Shown: positions 45,818-58,459, counted from the stretch's first letter. The stretch is 64,000 nt of DNA from Emmonsiellopsis sp. PD_33 (GCA_032988165.1 JANTQF010000008.1:1-64000); one strand, 5' to 3'. Numbers and translations are program-made. The notes: generated by a model not told the origin, from the sequence alone.

Positions 45818-47466
45818 TGTGGTCGTGTTAGGTAAGGAACGAATGAACGAATGTAATGATGGGTTAGGGGCCCTGGATGCAAGAGGGAGAAGTATTAAAT
45901 AGTAAGTATGTGTCTGCTGTGAATGATGCGTGGGAAAGGGGAAAGCGGGTGAGGCAATACTAGTATTTAAAGACTCGCTATCGGCGTGCTGGAGCACTCT
46001 GAATAATACACTCACATTTGAATGGACCTGAGCATGTTTTGGCTACCCGGAAGTTTATTTTCAATAATGCTCTCAATATGCGCGGATTATTTGCGCCACC
46101 AAGGTTTCTCGCGGGTAACTTGGAGGAAGATCGCCGCCATCTAGAGCAGTGTGCTATCGACAAAGTGTAGAAGTCGCGACTGCTTCATCATTTCTACAGA
46201 GCCCTACTTGTTCTTGGTGGGATATTTAACTAAATCAACATACAGTTATCAGATAGCTTCAATCATGATGACTTTCACTTGAAAAATCCCCCCTATCATG
46301 TATTTTCCCTTTGTTTACCTATGATCATGACACTGGAATTTTGGTCATCCTTAAAAGATGGCGGTTAGGTAGCACGTAACTACCACCCCTTGCGGAGTTA
46401 AGCTCAGTGGGGGGATTAAGGGAACAACCCGACGTTTATCGTAGACCAAAGCTGCTGGAAAACCGGCCATGCAGCAGAACCAGGATAATATGAAGCAAAA
46501 AAAACCTATCTGCTCGTTCAAAGGCATCAACCTCATTCTAGCAACTTGAAACCGTACACTTTTATCAGGTCCTGCTTGATAGTACCACTGCTAGTACTTG
46601 GTGGACATTATCCACCTCAATAGCTCGAATCTTTGATCCCTGAAAGGCTGAAAAAAACCGCCCATATCAAACTGGACTTGTTTAGAGATCACAGTATAAA
46701 AGCAAAAAGATGTTTTCATACTTACTTAGACTTATAAGTTATTAGGATGGGAGGTTTATCGCAAAAAGGAAAGGAATGCTACCCCCATCAACCCCAATGC
46801 CAAGACACAGCCACAGCTACAGCCACAGCCACCGCCGCCAAGCCACACCGCCGTCATCCGTGCCAAGCCAACCTAACCATACACCTGGGCAGGCAGCAGC
46901 TCTGACTCCCACTGAGCAAGCCAATAAATCCCACAATTTCTCTCTCCTTGTCAGCGAAGTAAGCTAAAAGTCACTCAAAATTTGATTCTAGCAAATTCGG
47001 AACTCAGACGTATGTCTGCTTCGCTTTTTGCACCTGTTGCATCCGCGAGGAGGGGAGGGTTCGAGTTGGGGAATGGGAACCCTTTTTTTTTGTATTTTTT
47101 TGTTTTACATTTTATTTTTCTGTTCTATGGAGATGCTTTTGTTTTATTTATTTATTTATTTATTTTATTTATTTTTTTGTTTGACAAAGATCTTTCCAAC
47201 TCTCTCTAAGAAATGGACTATGTCTGGTCCCTCGTTAGCATAATCTCATAGCACAAATACGGTCTCACGGTACTGAGAGGAGGGTGCCGATAAACCGAAT
47301 TAAAGAAGCAAAGAATAAAAATATGAAATGGGAAATCAGATATGCAGAAGACATAAAATCCATATTTACAACATCATCATGATATATCATACCAAATCCT
47401 CCACCGTAAACCCTCCTCTCACCCCGCAAATCTTCCCTAGTAGTATTAATTTTTCCTTCCCCCCTC
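45818..47466. other. Intergenic region
   Basis: Tandem CACAGC-type words near 46806-46840 and a TTTA repeat near 47141-47165. A 63-codon frame starting near 46776 is His/Ser repeat translation and not supported as a gene. Confidence 0.55.
47141..47168 (+). repeat. (TTTA)n microsatellite
   Basis: Tandem TTTA units with one interruption in the region downstream of the CYP504-type gene. Confidence 0.75.
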
Positions 47467-49276
47467 TCAGTGCCCAGTCAACTTGAAATTCGAAATCGCC
47501 TCATCCAACGCCTTCTTATTCTTCGGCACAAACCGCACCTTATACTTCTTCGGGATAGCAACCAAGCTCGTTGGGTCTGAGTTACCACGGACGGGGTGCC
47601 AGTCGACGTTCTCATGTGCCTCGATGCGGAAGCTGTTCAACATGCGCATGAATACGAGGTAGAGTTCACGGTTGGCGAGCAGAGAGCCCGCACACATCCG
47701 GTAACCCACGCCGTAGGTGAACATGGGTGCGTCCGGCTTTTCGAACCAGCGCTCTGGGCGGAATACTTCGGGGTCGGTCCATACGTCGGGATCTAGGGGG
47801 GTTGACGACTTGTTAGCTTTTTTATTCGGGAAGGATGCTTGACATAGGAGAGTGCGTTCTACGAAAACGGGAGGGGAGGCTTACCCATGTTACAGGCCCA
47901 GGAGTTGAGGAAGAAGACGGTTCCTTTGGGGATACGCTTTCCTTCGTAGGTGATGTCTTTGATGGTGGTTCGAGGGAGAGCGAGGCGGAGGACAGTGTAA
48001 TATCTACGGTCAAAGGTTAAATACAATGCATTTTGACTTGAGCTCATGAGGTAGGGAAGTGGGTGGGCAAACATACCTGAGACATTCTCTCACGAGAGCC
48101 ACAATGTACTGGCAGCTTTGATCATCTGAAGCCGGGCAGAGAGGTTCGTCTTCGGAGTACATCTCTTTAATAGCCGCAGCAGCTTTATCCTGGATATCAG
48201 GACGATCCGCGAGTAAAGCAATACTCCAGGCCACAAGAGTAGTCAGGGTGTCCAATCCTCCAGACAACATGGTCAAGCTGATAGAGGTAAGCTCAATATC
48301 GTTCAGTCTAGCTTCCTTGTGGAGCATAATATTTGCCTGAATGCAGGGTTGATGCTCGTTCTTAGCCATCCGTTCCTCTAGTCCACGGTTCAAATATGCC
48401 AGGTACTTGTCACGACGATCGCGCATTTCCGCGGCCATTTTGGAGCCACTGCTGAAGGGGTTGAGGCGGAGGAGGGGAATATAATCCTGCAGGTTACCCG
48501 TTGTGCTTCGGGTCTTACTGATAGCCTCTTCGACTTCGGTGATTTCTTGGAACAGTTCCTCTTCCTGAGATGCCATACGGGTTCCCCAGTTAAGTGTTAG
48601 GGCCAAACTGAGGCTGAGACGTTGGATTGCGGGCATAGGGTCCACGGCGCTCTTTCCACCCTCCCCATATTTCAATAGCTCCGACACAAAGTCCTTGGTT
48701 TCGAGATCCAGATGGCCGACATATGACTGAACAGATGGTCTATTGAGAGCAGAAGCAGCACCCTTTCTGCGGCGCTTCAAGGATTCACTGTAGGGAGAAG
48801 TTCCAATAGTAGTACCGGCGGTGTTTGACACAACCTGCAGAAGCATTAGCATTTCGAAAGGACAACCAAAAAAGAAAAACCGACGAATGATGAAGTCATC
48901 TTACCTTATGGAATGTATAAAACTCCGGCCGTGAACTCAACGCCTGAGCATTCTGTCCAAACAACACCTTTGCCGACGCGGCGGAATTGACAACGAGTAC
49001 TGGGATATTTCCCAGTTGGATCTGATAGACGGCACCATATTTCTTAGCCCACTCACGATATTTGTCGGCAGCGTTAACTCGGATGGCTCTCAGGTTTCCA
49101 ATCAATGGAAGGCCCGTTGGTCCCTTAAATCCTGGCACGCGAGCTGCGGAACGGACGAATTCGTTCGCGATAACGTAGACGGTTGGGATCAAAACGGCCG
49201 CGATTGCAATAAGGGTAGGAGGTGGGAGGGCAAGGATGGTGCCGTGAACCAGCGTGATTATCTCCAATATCGCCAT
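47467..49276 (-). CDS. phacA: CYP504-type P450, probable phenylacetate 2-hydroxylase
   Basis: Four exons: 49276-48905, 48834-48077, 48003-47885 and 47792-47467 (524 residues). A membrane anchor (PTLIAIAAVLIPTVYVIA) is followed by the hinge GPTGLPLIGN. The I-helix is LTMLSGGLDTLTTL with the normal Asp-Thr pair. The K-helix is VRECLR and the heme loop FTYGVGYRMCAG. The blocks ALSSRPEFYTFHK, GTSPYSESLKRRRKGAASAL and TTGNLQDYIPLLRLNPF are what I recall of PhacA (CYP504A), which opens phenylacetate breakdown toward homogentisate. A 3-hydroxyphenylacetate 6-hydroxylase (PhacB type) is the alternative. It is most likely catabolic and outside the PKS cluster. Confidence 0.86.
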
Positions 49277-50364
49277 TTTGGAGAATACTAGTATACCTGA
49301 AAGGCCTGATTTGGGATCCGAGTAAGCACCGCCTTACTTCTCCTCGTTCTCATGCAGTGAATAGAACTCGGACGATGCTCCCTCACTCGCTTCAAAGTCC
49401 CGTTCTTCCTTTTTCCCTTTCACTTCGCACACAGCGAAAGTTGTCTGTGTTAAATAAAATCAGCCCCAGCTACTGCCGAATGGAACTGGCCTTCAACCGG
49501 CAATCAGCGGAGGGAATGGAATATTTCCGCCCACCATCAGGAAGGGAACCTCGCAAGCCATCCCCACCATTGCCAGCCAGTAAAAAGCCAAATGTAGGGC
49601 GGACTAATATGCTGCTTGGTTTAGTGTGGACAATGTGGGGAGATGCCAAAAGCTGGGGAAGTATGAAGTTGGCTGCGATGATGGGTGGGCTGGCGGCTAG
49701 TTCCGCCTTAAAGGAATATTTCCGCACTGCTCAACACCAGCGAATCTTCGCTGCGGGGGGTCACCACACATCAAGACAGACACTCGGCGAAGCAAAATTC
49801 GGAAAATTGTGGTCATCAGGATTAAATGCGTCAGATTTCCTTTGTACATTCATGCGAAACGTAAAATCCCACTGTGCGAGGTGGATAATGACGGCATATT
49901 TTAGGTCAGGACCCCCGGGTAGAACAATCTCAGCTTAAATAAACATATTCCACGAATAGATGGAATGCTGCCCGCGATCTAAAAATGCTAGATTAAGAGA
50001 TGCTGTGTCTGAGTAAATTAAAATACTTTGTCCAGATGAAGGGAAATTGGATCGACATGGCAAAAAGAGACTGTATTCCTGAGAAGTATTTTCAAAATGG
50101 GACTAAATATTCGGCACCTGAAAGCAATAGTTAAGCCAAATTTTTGAAAGTCAAAAGTGTACGTCGCTGTGCGGTATATGAAGCATTCAAGGGTATAAAT
50201 TTGCAATCAAATGTCGCTCGACAGGAAACAAAAAACCAAGTGAATTGTTCAGGCGACGGACGGCCGCCGTAGTAGAGTATCTGGAGAATAATGTGTTGAA
50301 TATAAAAGGTCATCGGGAATCGGAGGGGGAGTGTCGGAAGAACATTTACAGGGGAGAAGGCGGG
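49277..50364. other. phacA promoter region with two 13-bp direct repeats
   Basis: GGAATATTTCCGC occurs at 49518-49530 and 49713-49725. A 193-codon forward frame covers 49357-49938 but has no recognised domain and no splice support, so it is not called. Confidence 0.5.
49518..49725 (+). repeat. Pair of GGAATATTTCCGC direct repeats
   Basis: The same 13 bases occur twice, 195 bp apart, 240-450 bp upstream of the phacA-type start. The inner GGAATATTTCC is nearly palindromic, as a dimeric regulator would bind. Confidence 0.45.
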
Positions 50365-51300
50365 TCACGATGTCATCTCTTCTATGTTTGGTCGTTTCGT
50401 TTTCGATTTGTTTCCCATGAGCTTGTTCAGTACGCTTGGTTTTTGATGCGTTCTTGATTGGGTCCTTTTCGCGGGTTGCGTGTCATTATTATCGTCGTCG
50501 TTATCAGAGACAGAGCTCTCGCTTTCACTACTAGATGCGGATATGGTCTCATCGTCATCGGCTCTCTCTTCTAGAACGCCCAGACCAAGGTCCTACAGAG
50601 GTATGAAAGTGTCAGCTGCAATCCGTAAAATACATTTTAATGTCCAGCAAAGTGATATGTCTCAAAGGCCAAAAAACCCCAAAATGACCGGGAAATAGCG
50701 CACCATCTCAATGTATTGGCCATCAATTCGCCCATTTTCATCATGGTCAAGTTCCAGCCTAGGTACATTCCCAGTAGATATCTCTTTTTCTAGATCTTCG
50801 TTCGCAGCTCTCAATTCAGGAAGGAAGGACGCCAGTCGTGTTCGGAGGCCAGAATCCCTAGAGAGGCCGACTGGCGGTTTGAAACGGGGACGGCGTTGTG
50901 GGATAGAAATTATTTCGCTAGTTGTCGACTCGTCTCCACTCCCTTCTTCATCTTCAGACTCCGAACCCTCATCCGATGACGAGGATGACGACGAGGACGA
51001 TGAAGAACATGAGGAGCAGGATGAAGTCGGTGAGGATTCTCCGCTCGAACTGGTTTCCTCATCGTATTGCAAATTCATAGGCTCCCGAGGTCGATGCGGC
51101 AGACGTAGAGGAATAGTTTCGTCGCTTCCATATTCGCTATCGCTGTCACTGCTCGAGCTACAACTTGAGCTACAGCTCGCAGAAGTCGAGCTGGGGGGGC
51201 CGGCGAGCCTGGACTTTTTTGACTGGGATCCAGGCTCGACTAAACCATCATCGTCCTCGAGGGACCGCTTCTTTGTCAAGGGGGTGACGCTGCCAGCCAT
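50365..51300 (-). CDS. NOPCHAP1-like (C12orf45-type) protein
   Basis: Two exons, 51300-50704 and 50592-50365, give 274 residues; an in-frame ATG at 51324 would add eight. After a basic start, Ser/Asp/Glu runs dominate about residues 35-125. The conserved part is RTRLASFLPELRAANEDLE, then RLELDHDENGRIDGQYIEM joined across the intron to DLGLGVLEE. This matches the short core of NOPCHAP1, a chaperone that links box C/D snoRNP protein NOP58 to the R2TP complex. The tail is Asp/Ser-rich, then basic. The function is from that family and only moderately sure. Confidence 0.68.
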
Positions 51301-52741
51301 TAGTGACGGTAAGTGAGGATCCAAATGGTGTCACCGTGAGCTCATTTCCGTTTCTTGTTGTGTTGGGAGGAAATGATATCGGCGCAAAGTGCCAGGTCTG
51401 ACGCAATCTTGGCGATGCGGATGGAAAACACGTGCCAAGCCAGACCTAAACGGCGTCCGAATCCGGCACAGCCAGCCCTAAGCCCTAACTCAAGGGTCCA
51501 GATCAGTCAATTCCCGACATTGAAAGGGGTCAACGTCTGATATCGCTGCTTATCCCTCCATAAAAGCAACCTGGAGATTGCGAGAATCCTACATAGCCCA
51601 CACCCGCATTACCGCTTCATCAGACACCGGCTGCCCGGGCTGTGTCTGCATCACGTGGCCCAATCCCGACGTTCATCCATCCATCCCGCAATAACTGTGA
51701 CTTTGGTCTATCAACAATGCATCTGCTTAACTGACTGCCCGTGTTGGTTCCGCATCCTCCTCGATGGTCTTGAACGTTGTTGCAAAACACACTGCCCCCT
51801 ATATCAACCGCTAGTGGCCCTGCTTGGCCCTGTCAGCTTAGAATAAAGGTACATGCCTCTTATTTCCTGGGCTGTTTTCAAGATGACCTGCACAATCCCC
51901 TCCGAATATCCCCCTTTCCCCACGTCCGGGAGGTTGTCACGGAGTCTTGTGGCCTACGTTAGGGGCTTCTCTTAAGCTTTCTTCCTTCCTCCTTTAATTT
52001 CTGCTTATGTCGTCGGGATATTATGTGGATCAGACGTGTTGACCAATGCTCATTCGTCTATCTCCCATTGATATTTGCTGGCCTGGCCACGGGCCCAGCT
52101 GCGAAACATCCGTCCTCCTATGGAAGGTGGATTCATAATGCGATCCCTCAGCCACAGAATCTTTTGGTTTATTTTACTTTACTTCTCCTCCTTATTGGAT
52201 TCTTTATGATAGTAATTATCCTTGTCCGACCCATTATTTCATTGTGACAATCGACAACTGCATATCCTTTGACTAAACTAGTTTCGTCATTTGTCTGCCC
52301 TTTTTGGTCTTGTTTATGACTGGGATTGTTATTTAATCCCTTCCCCTTGAAATTTACATGCATGAACATGCCCTTGGCTTACAGCAGACTAGGCATTTCT
52401 CGAACTGCACTGCTGCAACATCCTCGTCTTCCACGTGATATTTCGACCCTTATTGGCATTGTTGATACAAGATCGGGTTTCAAAATCCACCGCATAAGAA
52501 ACGAGTTTTAATCCGACCAGAAACGTCTACGCAACTTTTTTCTTTTTTTCACTATTTTAGCTTGGTGGTTCATTCTAATGTCCGGCCGGGATTGAATACT
52601 CTGTCACTTCCCAACGGAGGTTGCTTTTGATCTTCACCAAGTCAACCGTCGACGAACTTCATTCATCCTGACTACGGACCGTGACAACAGTACGACCAAG
52701 GCGTCATTATATACGGTTTCCCCCTTTTCTCTTGCCCAAAA
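51301..52741. other. Divergent promoter of the NOPCHAP1-like and eIF4E genes
   Basis: 1.4 kb, pyrimidine-rich toward eIF4E. No gene supported; short forward frames may be upstream ORFs of a long eIF4E leader. Confidence 0.55.
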
Positions 52742-53593
52742 ATGAACAACCCCAGACTTATAACTACCGACCTTGAGCCGGTAGCGGAGGACGGAAGCGA
52801 CATGACCCCTACTACCCGAAAGACCCTACATCAGAACATCCTCGGCAAATTGCGGCCACTTCCTTTCCAATACCACTGGACGGTCTGGTATGAAAAACAT
52901 TCAGAGTCGAGTAACTATGATGAGAAGCTATACATTCTCCACGAAGACGTCGCGGACATTGCGACATTTTACAGAGTCTACAACAATTACCCCTGGGACA
53001 AGGTCAAGCTCCGGGATACCGTCCATATTTTCCGCAAGGGAACGAAACCCGTATGGGAGGATCCTGAAAACCTGAAGGGAGGATGTTGGACATTCCGCGT
53101 GCCCAAGGCGAAGAGTCAGGCCTTCTTCCATGAAATCGCGATTCTATGCATGGCCAATGAGTTTCAGGCGGCTCTTGAAGCTGGTTCGTTGAACCCCGGT
53201 TATTTTTTATGCATTCTTCGTATCTTTGCGATCCTCTTTATGAACTCCGTGCCCATAGCTTTTGACTAGGGACAACGCGGTCTACATACCCCTCCGTATA
53301 CAAAACTAGAAATATCTAGACTGACACACCTAGAACACGACCACGTCCTCGGCGTGTCCACCTCCGTCCGCTTCAACTCGCATCTAATCTCCATATGGAA
53401 CAAGTCCGGCTCGAACCCCAAAGCCATCAAAGCCCTCGAAGACACGGTCATCGAACGACTTTCTCCGGACCTACGACCGACATCCTCTCGATCGTACTTT
53501 TACAAACGACATGACGAGCATGAAGGCTACAAGGCCGCGGTAGAAGCTAAGATTGATTCTTCGACAGGAGAGCGAGAGCAAAACGAGCCATGA
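52742..53593 (+). CDS. Translation initiation factor eIF4E, class II (4EHP-like)
   Basis: Cap-binding protein of 233 residues, exons 52742-53183 and 53334-53593. It shows the eIF4E fold order: LPFQYHWTVWYEKH, FYRVYNNYPWDKVKLRDTVH, KPVWEDPENLKGGCWTFRV, VSTSVRFNSHLISIWNKSG. The cap-stacking Trp in KPVWED (human W102) is kept, while the place of human W56 appears to be Tyr (SSNYDEK), the mark of class II proteins. Such proteins bind cap and often repress rather than promote initiation. The canonical eIF4E should be elsewhere in the genome. Confidence 0.83.
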
Positions 53594-54656
53594 TAGGGAT
53601 GGACCCTGATTGGCTGTGCCTTTGTCGAAAAGGCAGGGGGATGGGCGAGGCCGTGTATGAAGGATTAAAGGGGGAGCGGACGTGGCGTGGAGAGGTTTTC
53701 TTAGTCTTCTTTTTGGTCATTTATCCCTGTTCATGCTCTTTATTTACTTCTTTCACCCCTCCGTAGCTTTGCTATTTCATTCTTCACCTTTCAAGGTGGG
53801 GGTATTTCGGATAACTATATTATTATGCCTTATGATACCAACCTCTTTCATTGTTTCTTCTTTCATTCCCCCTTGCTTTCACTTTAACCACACACAATCC
53901 TTGTCCCTTTATCCATCCGATTCATCCTTTCATCCCTACTAACCCCTTTTCATAAAAAAATACGGCCGATTCAAAGCATCGTTTCACGAGAAACTCCCAA
54001 CATCAACATACTTTCCACTTCTTGGTCAAAGTTATCCTCCCTCTCCCCCCTTCAGTTTCTTAACATCTCTATCAAGAATATCCATCTACCCCCATGGAAC
54101 CAGAATATCCATGCTATACACTGTCGCCCCATCTCATCATATCTCATACAAATCCTTTTCCCTTTCGGGGCGTCCTCCCACGCATAAAACCACCAGACCA
54201 AGTACAACCAGCCCATGATTTCTCCAAACCGCTTCTTGATCTCCGAGCGGGTAGGAAGAATAGAAGAAATTCGTCTAGATTTATAATAGATGTTAAAATC
54301 GGTAAATCCGGGGAAATGGGGTGATCAGAGGAGTTCCGATTATTAGATGGCAGGTAAATTGCAGCACCATGTATGCTTAAGACAGAAAAATGAAAGCTTC
54401 ACCAGCAAGATAGAATGTATATGCATGATTCTCATACCCTCCTTCACATAGTTATAAAAGTGCTCACATAATGAATAATAATAATACACATCCCATCAAA
54501 CAATCACACCCAGCTACCCAGTGCGTAGCAAAAGGCCCATTCCAACACCCCAAATCCACGCCTAGACATGTAAGCGAGTCATGCATAACATGCATATCCC
54601 GAATAAATAAACGCCAATGCCCAAATGCACCAAGTTATATTACAGCATTACAGCAT
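53594..54656. other. Convergent 3' region
   Basis: Pyrimidine- and AT-rich DNA between eIF4E and the Shg1-like gene. No gene supported. Confidence 0.6.
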
Positions 54657-56939
54657 TTACCTGCTCCGACTCCTCCGCCTACTCCGTCGATCATCCTTAT
54701 CGGCACTGGCCGCAGTACTGCCAGCGCCCGAGCCGCCAGGGATGTAACGGTCGATATCATTGAATCTAGGACGGTCGTCTCTGTCCCGGTCCCGGTCCCT
54801 ATCTCTATCCCTATCCCTGTCCCTATCCCTATCCCGATCTCGATCACGATCTCTGTCCCTATCACGCTCCCTATCCCGTTCCGGCGTCCTCGCCCGTCTC
54901 CTAGGCGGCGAGCGACTGCGAGCAGTAGAGATAGGTTTACTCGTGCTCGCGGGCACATAGCGGTCGATATCCGGAGGACTCCTAGACCTTGACCGACGCC
55001 GTGTACGCGAATGAGATCGGTCTCTATCCTTATCTCTATCCCTATCTCTATCCCGTCGACGCGCGGAGCGAGAACGACTGCGCGAGCGGGTCCGGGACCG
55101 TCGACGGCGGCGGGCTGAGCGAGATCGGGAGCGGGATCGATGGCGCGAGTAATCTCCAGGACGGTAGCTGCGGTGATCATCTCGATCTCGGTCCCGATCT
55201 CGTGTACGGTCACTGGCCCTGTCTCTGTCTCTATCCCTATCCCTATCCCTATCTCTATCCCGGTCCCGATCCTTTTCTCGCTCACGACTCCGGACGGTTG
55301 ATTTGCTATGGCTCCTGCTGCGATTCCTACTTCTGCCACGGGTGCGAGAGCGGTCGTCCCTATCATCCCTGATCCGGGTTGAAGGTCTGTATAGATCCAT
55401 TTCGCGACCGCGGCCCTCTGGTTCGTTTTTGATATTGTCTCGATCGGAACGACGATCGCGCTCCCCGTGGCGTGAAGAGGGTCGAGTTCGGGACCTACTT
55501 CGGGATCGTCGTTTATCCCGATTGCGATCGCGTTCACGATCTCTGTCTCGATCACGATCACGCTCACGACGATCCTCACTACCCTCTCTTTTGATCTTAG
55601 GAGTATCAGGAGGTGGAGATACCTCATTCTTAAGTCTGGAAGGAATACCACGCGGGCGTGGTTGATCTGTCCTGGGGAATTTGGTATCTGACACCGATCC
55701 CTGGCGAGAAGAACGTTGCGGGGGCTGCGGCGTTATTAGATTTTGTTGTTCAAGGGCTTCAGCCTGTTCGAAATCGAACTCCGGTTTCTGTCTAGACTTT
55801 TCGGCGAGCTCCTTGCCCTCCTTCAACAGCAATTCCAGAGCGGCATCGTCCAATGATTTCTCGTCCACCGGCGCCGGAGTAGGTTCTTTCGGGGTCTTGG
55901 AATGTCGAGGCGAGGATTCGACCTTGATATCACGGTCTCTATCACGAGTACGATCCCGATCCCGATCCCGATCCCTATCTCTATCGCGCCCACGATCCCG
56001 ATCACGATCACGATCACGGTCCCGCTCCCGTTCCCGGTCCAGCTCTTCTCTCTCCCTCTCCCGTTCCCGGCGTCTCCGCTCATACCGCTCCTCTCGCTCC
56101 TTTTCCCTCTGCTCATCAAGAAGCCTCTGTTCCTCCCGAAGCTTCTCTCTCTCAGCGCGTCGCCTCTCGTCTCGCTCCTGCTCCTTCTTCCGCTCCTCTT
56201 CTTCCCTCTGCTTGTCAAGCTCCCGCTGCTTCCTCGCCTCCTCCGCCTTCACCTTCTCCCTCTCCAGCTCAAGCTGTTTCTGCTTTTCAAGCTCCTTCAG
56301 CCATATTTTTTCTCGTTCCTGGCGCTTCACCTGGACCTGACTTTTGTATTCCTCATCTGACTTGTTACCCTTCTGCTCCTCCAGCGCAGCGGCTTCGTCG
56401 CCAACTTCCTGTCGGCGGATGCTACGGAGGGAATCGAGGATATACTCGAGATGGTTTGAAGATATAGCATCAATAGCTCCTTCGACGCTCTTGTAAACGT
56501 CACTCCGGTCCACGGCACCTTCGATTAGGGTTGCGGCTTTCCCCCGTTCACGCGATAGAAGGGAAGGGTCTCGGTCGATTTCTGCCTCAGCCATTTCGTC
56601 CAGTGATGTAGTGAGGGCTGTTTTCGCTTCCTACATAGAGTAAAACGCGTAAGAAATAGTTCGTTGCAAAGCTCCACGTAAGGTTATGAGAAGATATAGC
56701 TCGTGGGGAGAAATATATGTATGGGGAATACGCACGCTCTCACTAAACTCCGCCCATATCTTCTTCCGCACAGAATCGAAACCGCCCTTTTTCTTAAACG
56801 CATATAACAGGCCATCGATCGAAGACCGTTGCGCAGCGGACAGTGGCAGCTCTGAGGTCTTGAACCTCTTGCGCTGGACGCTCTCGATGTCGACTCCTGG
56901 GCGCTTCATGCCAGTCATTTCCACGTCTGAGCCCGCCAT
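54657..56939 (-). CDS. Shg1/BOD1-domain protein with long charged RD/SR tail
   Basis: Two exons, 56939-56736 and 56630-54657, give 725 residues. Residues about 35-130 have the Shg1 (COMPASS subunit) pattern: SIDGLLYAFKKKGGFDSVRKK joined to KTALTTSLDEMAEAEIDRDP, then SVEGAIDAISSNHLEYILDSL. A Lys/Glu/Arg coiled coil follows (about 150-250). About 450 residues of Arg-Asp, Arg-Glu and Arg-Ser repeats end the protein. Yeast Shg1 belongs to the Set1 H3K4 methyltransferase complex; the RS tail resembles splicing and RNA-linked proteins. The simple repeats make all six frames open, so only the conserved N-terminus fixes the frame. Confidence 0.83.
54775..55300. repeat. Hexanucleotide-like coding repeats (Arg-Asp codons)
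   Basis: Tandem imperfect units of the CTATCC/CGATCC type encode Arg-Asp pairs on the minus strand, densest at 54775-54870 and 55225-55270. Further tracts lie at 55530-55570 and 55940-56030. They are prone to length change. Confidence 0.8.
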
Positions 56940-57348
56940 GTTTGAGCGGCTCGTAGAGGACGGCTAATAGATCTGCGTCGTAGAGGGATTCACATTGCCA
57001 GCCAATATAAATTCGCGCGTAATCCCCTCCTCTTGTGCTGGTCGTAGAGAGAGTCGAGGAGTCGCGCGGCAACATTTGAGGTCGGCCGCCGGCAAAAAGA
57101 TTTTCCCGTGCCGGCCGCATCCAACATCGGCCCAGGCGAAACTCGTCACTGGAAAGCGATAACATCCCTCGTCGCAAGCAATCTCCCCGCCACACACCCC
57201 GTGAGAGGCCAATTCCTCTGTGTCGAGACGCGACGGACATCTACTCCGCGATACTTGGCTACGAACATATCCAGTCACTGCGTTTCGCGCCCTTTCCCGC
57301 CTGGCCTTGGCCCCCCCCCCGATCGATACCGATTCATCAACATCCACC
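56940..57348. other. Divergent promoter
   Basis: About 410 bp between the Shg1-like gene and the small membrane-protein gene, with a C11 run near 57311. No TATA box seen. Confidence 0.6.
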
Positions 57349-57848
57349 ATGCCTTTCCATAAAGTATTATTCTGGAGCGGCTTCGGTATGGTTTCCCCTT
57401 GCTAGCATCTAAACGAATAATCATATATATTGTGTTGTGCGAATGGCGCGTTTGGCAAAATTGACAGCCATCTATCCCGCCCTCGCACCCAATTCCATAA
57501 TTCCATTGAAACATCCCACCCCAAACAAACAATCCAACCCATATACATTCCCACCAGCTAACCCCACCCCCGCTCACAGGCATCGCCGTCCGCTTCTGGC
57601 AGCTCGGAATCGAAATGCGTCCCCTCTTCCACAAAAAATCACTATGGGCGTATCCCCTCTTCGCCACCATCGGAGGCAGCTTCGGATACTGGCTCGAGGG
57701 CGTCGAGACCAGACAGTTGCGCATCCTGGCCGATCGGAAACAGAACCTTTTAGAGAAGCGGCAGCGGAGAGCGGAGCGGGAGGGCGTGGCGGATAGTGTT
57801 GGTCTGAGCAAGGTGGAGGAGGGGGGTGTGTTGGCTGCCACGTCGTGA
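57349..57848 (+). CDS. Small mitochondrial-type membrane protein, possible complex I NUXM-like subunit
   Basis: Two exons, 57349-57385 and 57580-57848, give 101 residues. The intron has a GTATGG donor, a GCTAACC branch point and a CACAG acceptor. The protein begins MPFHKVLFWSGFGIAVRFWQ, has a second hydrophobic stretch (SLWAYPLFATIGGSFGYWL) and ends in a charged helix (LRILADRKQNLLEKRQRRAE). That layout, two membrane segments and a charged tail in about 100 residues, recalls the fungal complex I accessory subunit NUXM. I am only moderately sure of this name; the gene itself looks real. Confidence 0.62.
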
Positions 57849-58459
57849 GTTGGCAGCTTGGGAAGGATGGGGAGATACATTTGTCTACCAGCAATTAAAA
57901 GAAAGCTGTGGGTGGGCTGCGGTATTTAGGTGATAAGGAGTGGTTATGATGATATTGGTCTTTACCCCCTTTTTTATTTAGCAGGGGGGATTAGGGAACA
58001 GATGTGAAGGATGTATTAAAAAAAGGAAGAAGCAGGGGTTCGAAAGGGTCGCCTACTCTTATTTCGATTGTCAAGAAGGGGATCATTATCCCTTTTTTTT
58101 ATTTCTGCAATAAAGCCTGTACTGTTATCACACGCCCTTCCGATCCTTCCCATATAGTTATTCTTTCCAGCCGCCCAGGGGAGAGGGATCGTTCAGAAGG
58201 TCTCAAACAATCGTACATGTATCATGAAAACAAAAATATCAACCAAGCAAACAAGCAAAAGAAAAACTCATATTCTTGCCTTTTCCCAGACCAGGGCTCT
58301 TGGCTAGCGGGATTGGAACCCCATCCGTACCTAGTATCAAAGGGGGGGGAAGAAATTGCACTCGAAATAACATAAAAATCACGCGTCTCCCTCCTGCTCA
58401 TACTGTAGCTCCCTTGTCAATTCAAATAGCAACTGCATACAACACAACAATGATCTCGT
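57849..58459. other. Convergent 3' region
   Basis: Between the small membrane-protein gene and the next gene on the minus strand. No gene seen. Confidence 0.6.

Noticed and set aside
47467..49276. Treating the second P450 as part of the PKS cluster
   Set aside because: Its sequence blocks match the phenylacetate hydroxylase family of primary catabolism, and 3 kb with an unrelated gene separates it from the lactonase-like gene.
49357..49938. 193-codon forward frame upstream of phacA
   Set aside because: No domain, no splice signals and low-complexity composition; it fits promoter DNA with the 13-bp repeats.
54635..55651. Long alternative frame in the RD/SR repeat region
   Set aside because: Simple hexanucleotide repeats keep several frames open. 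Only the frame joined to the Shg1 domain has conserved sequence.
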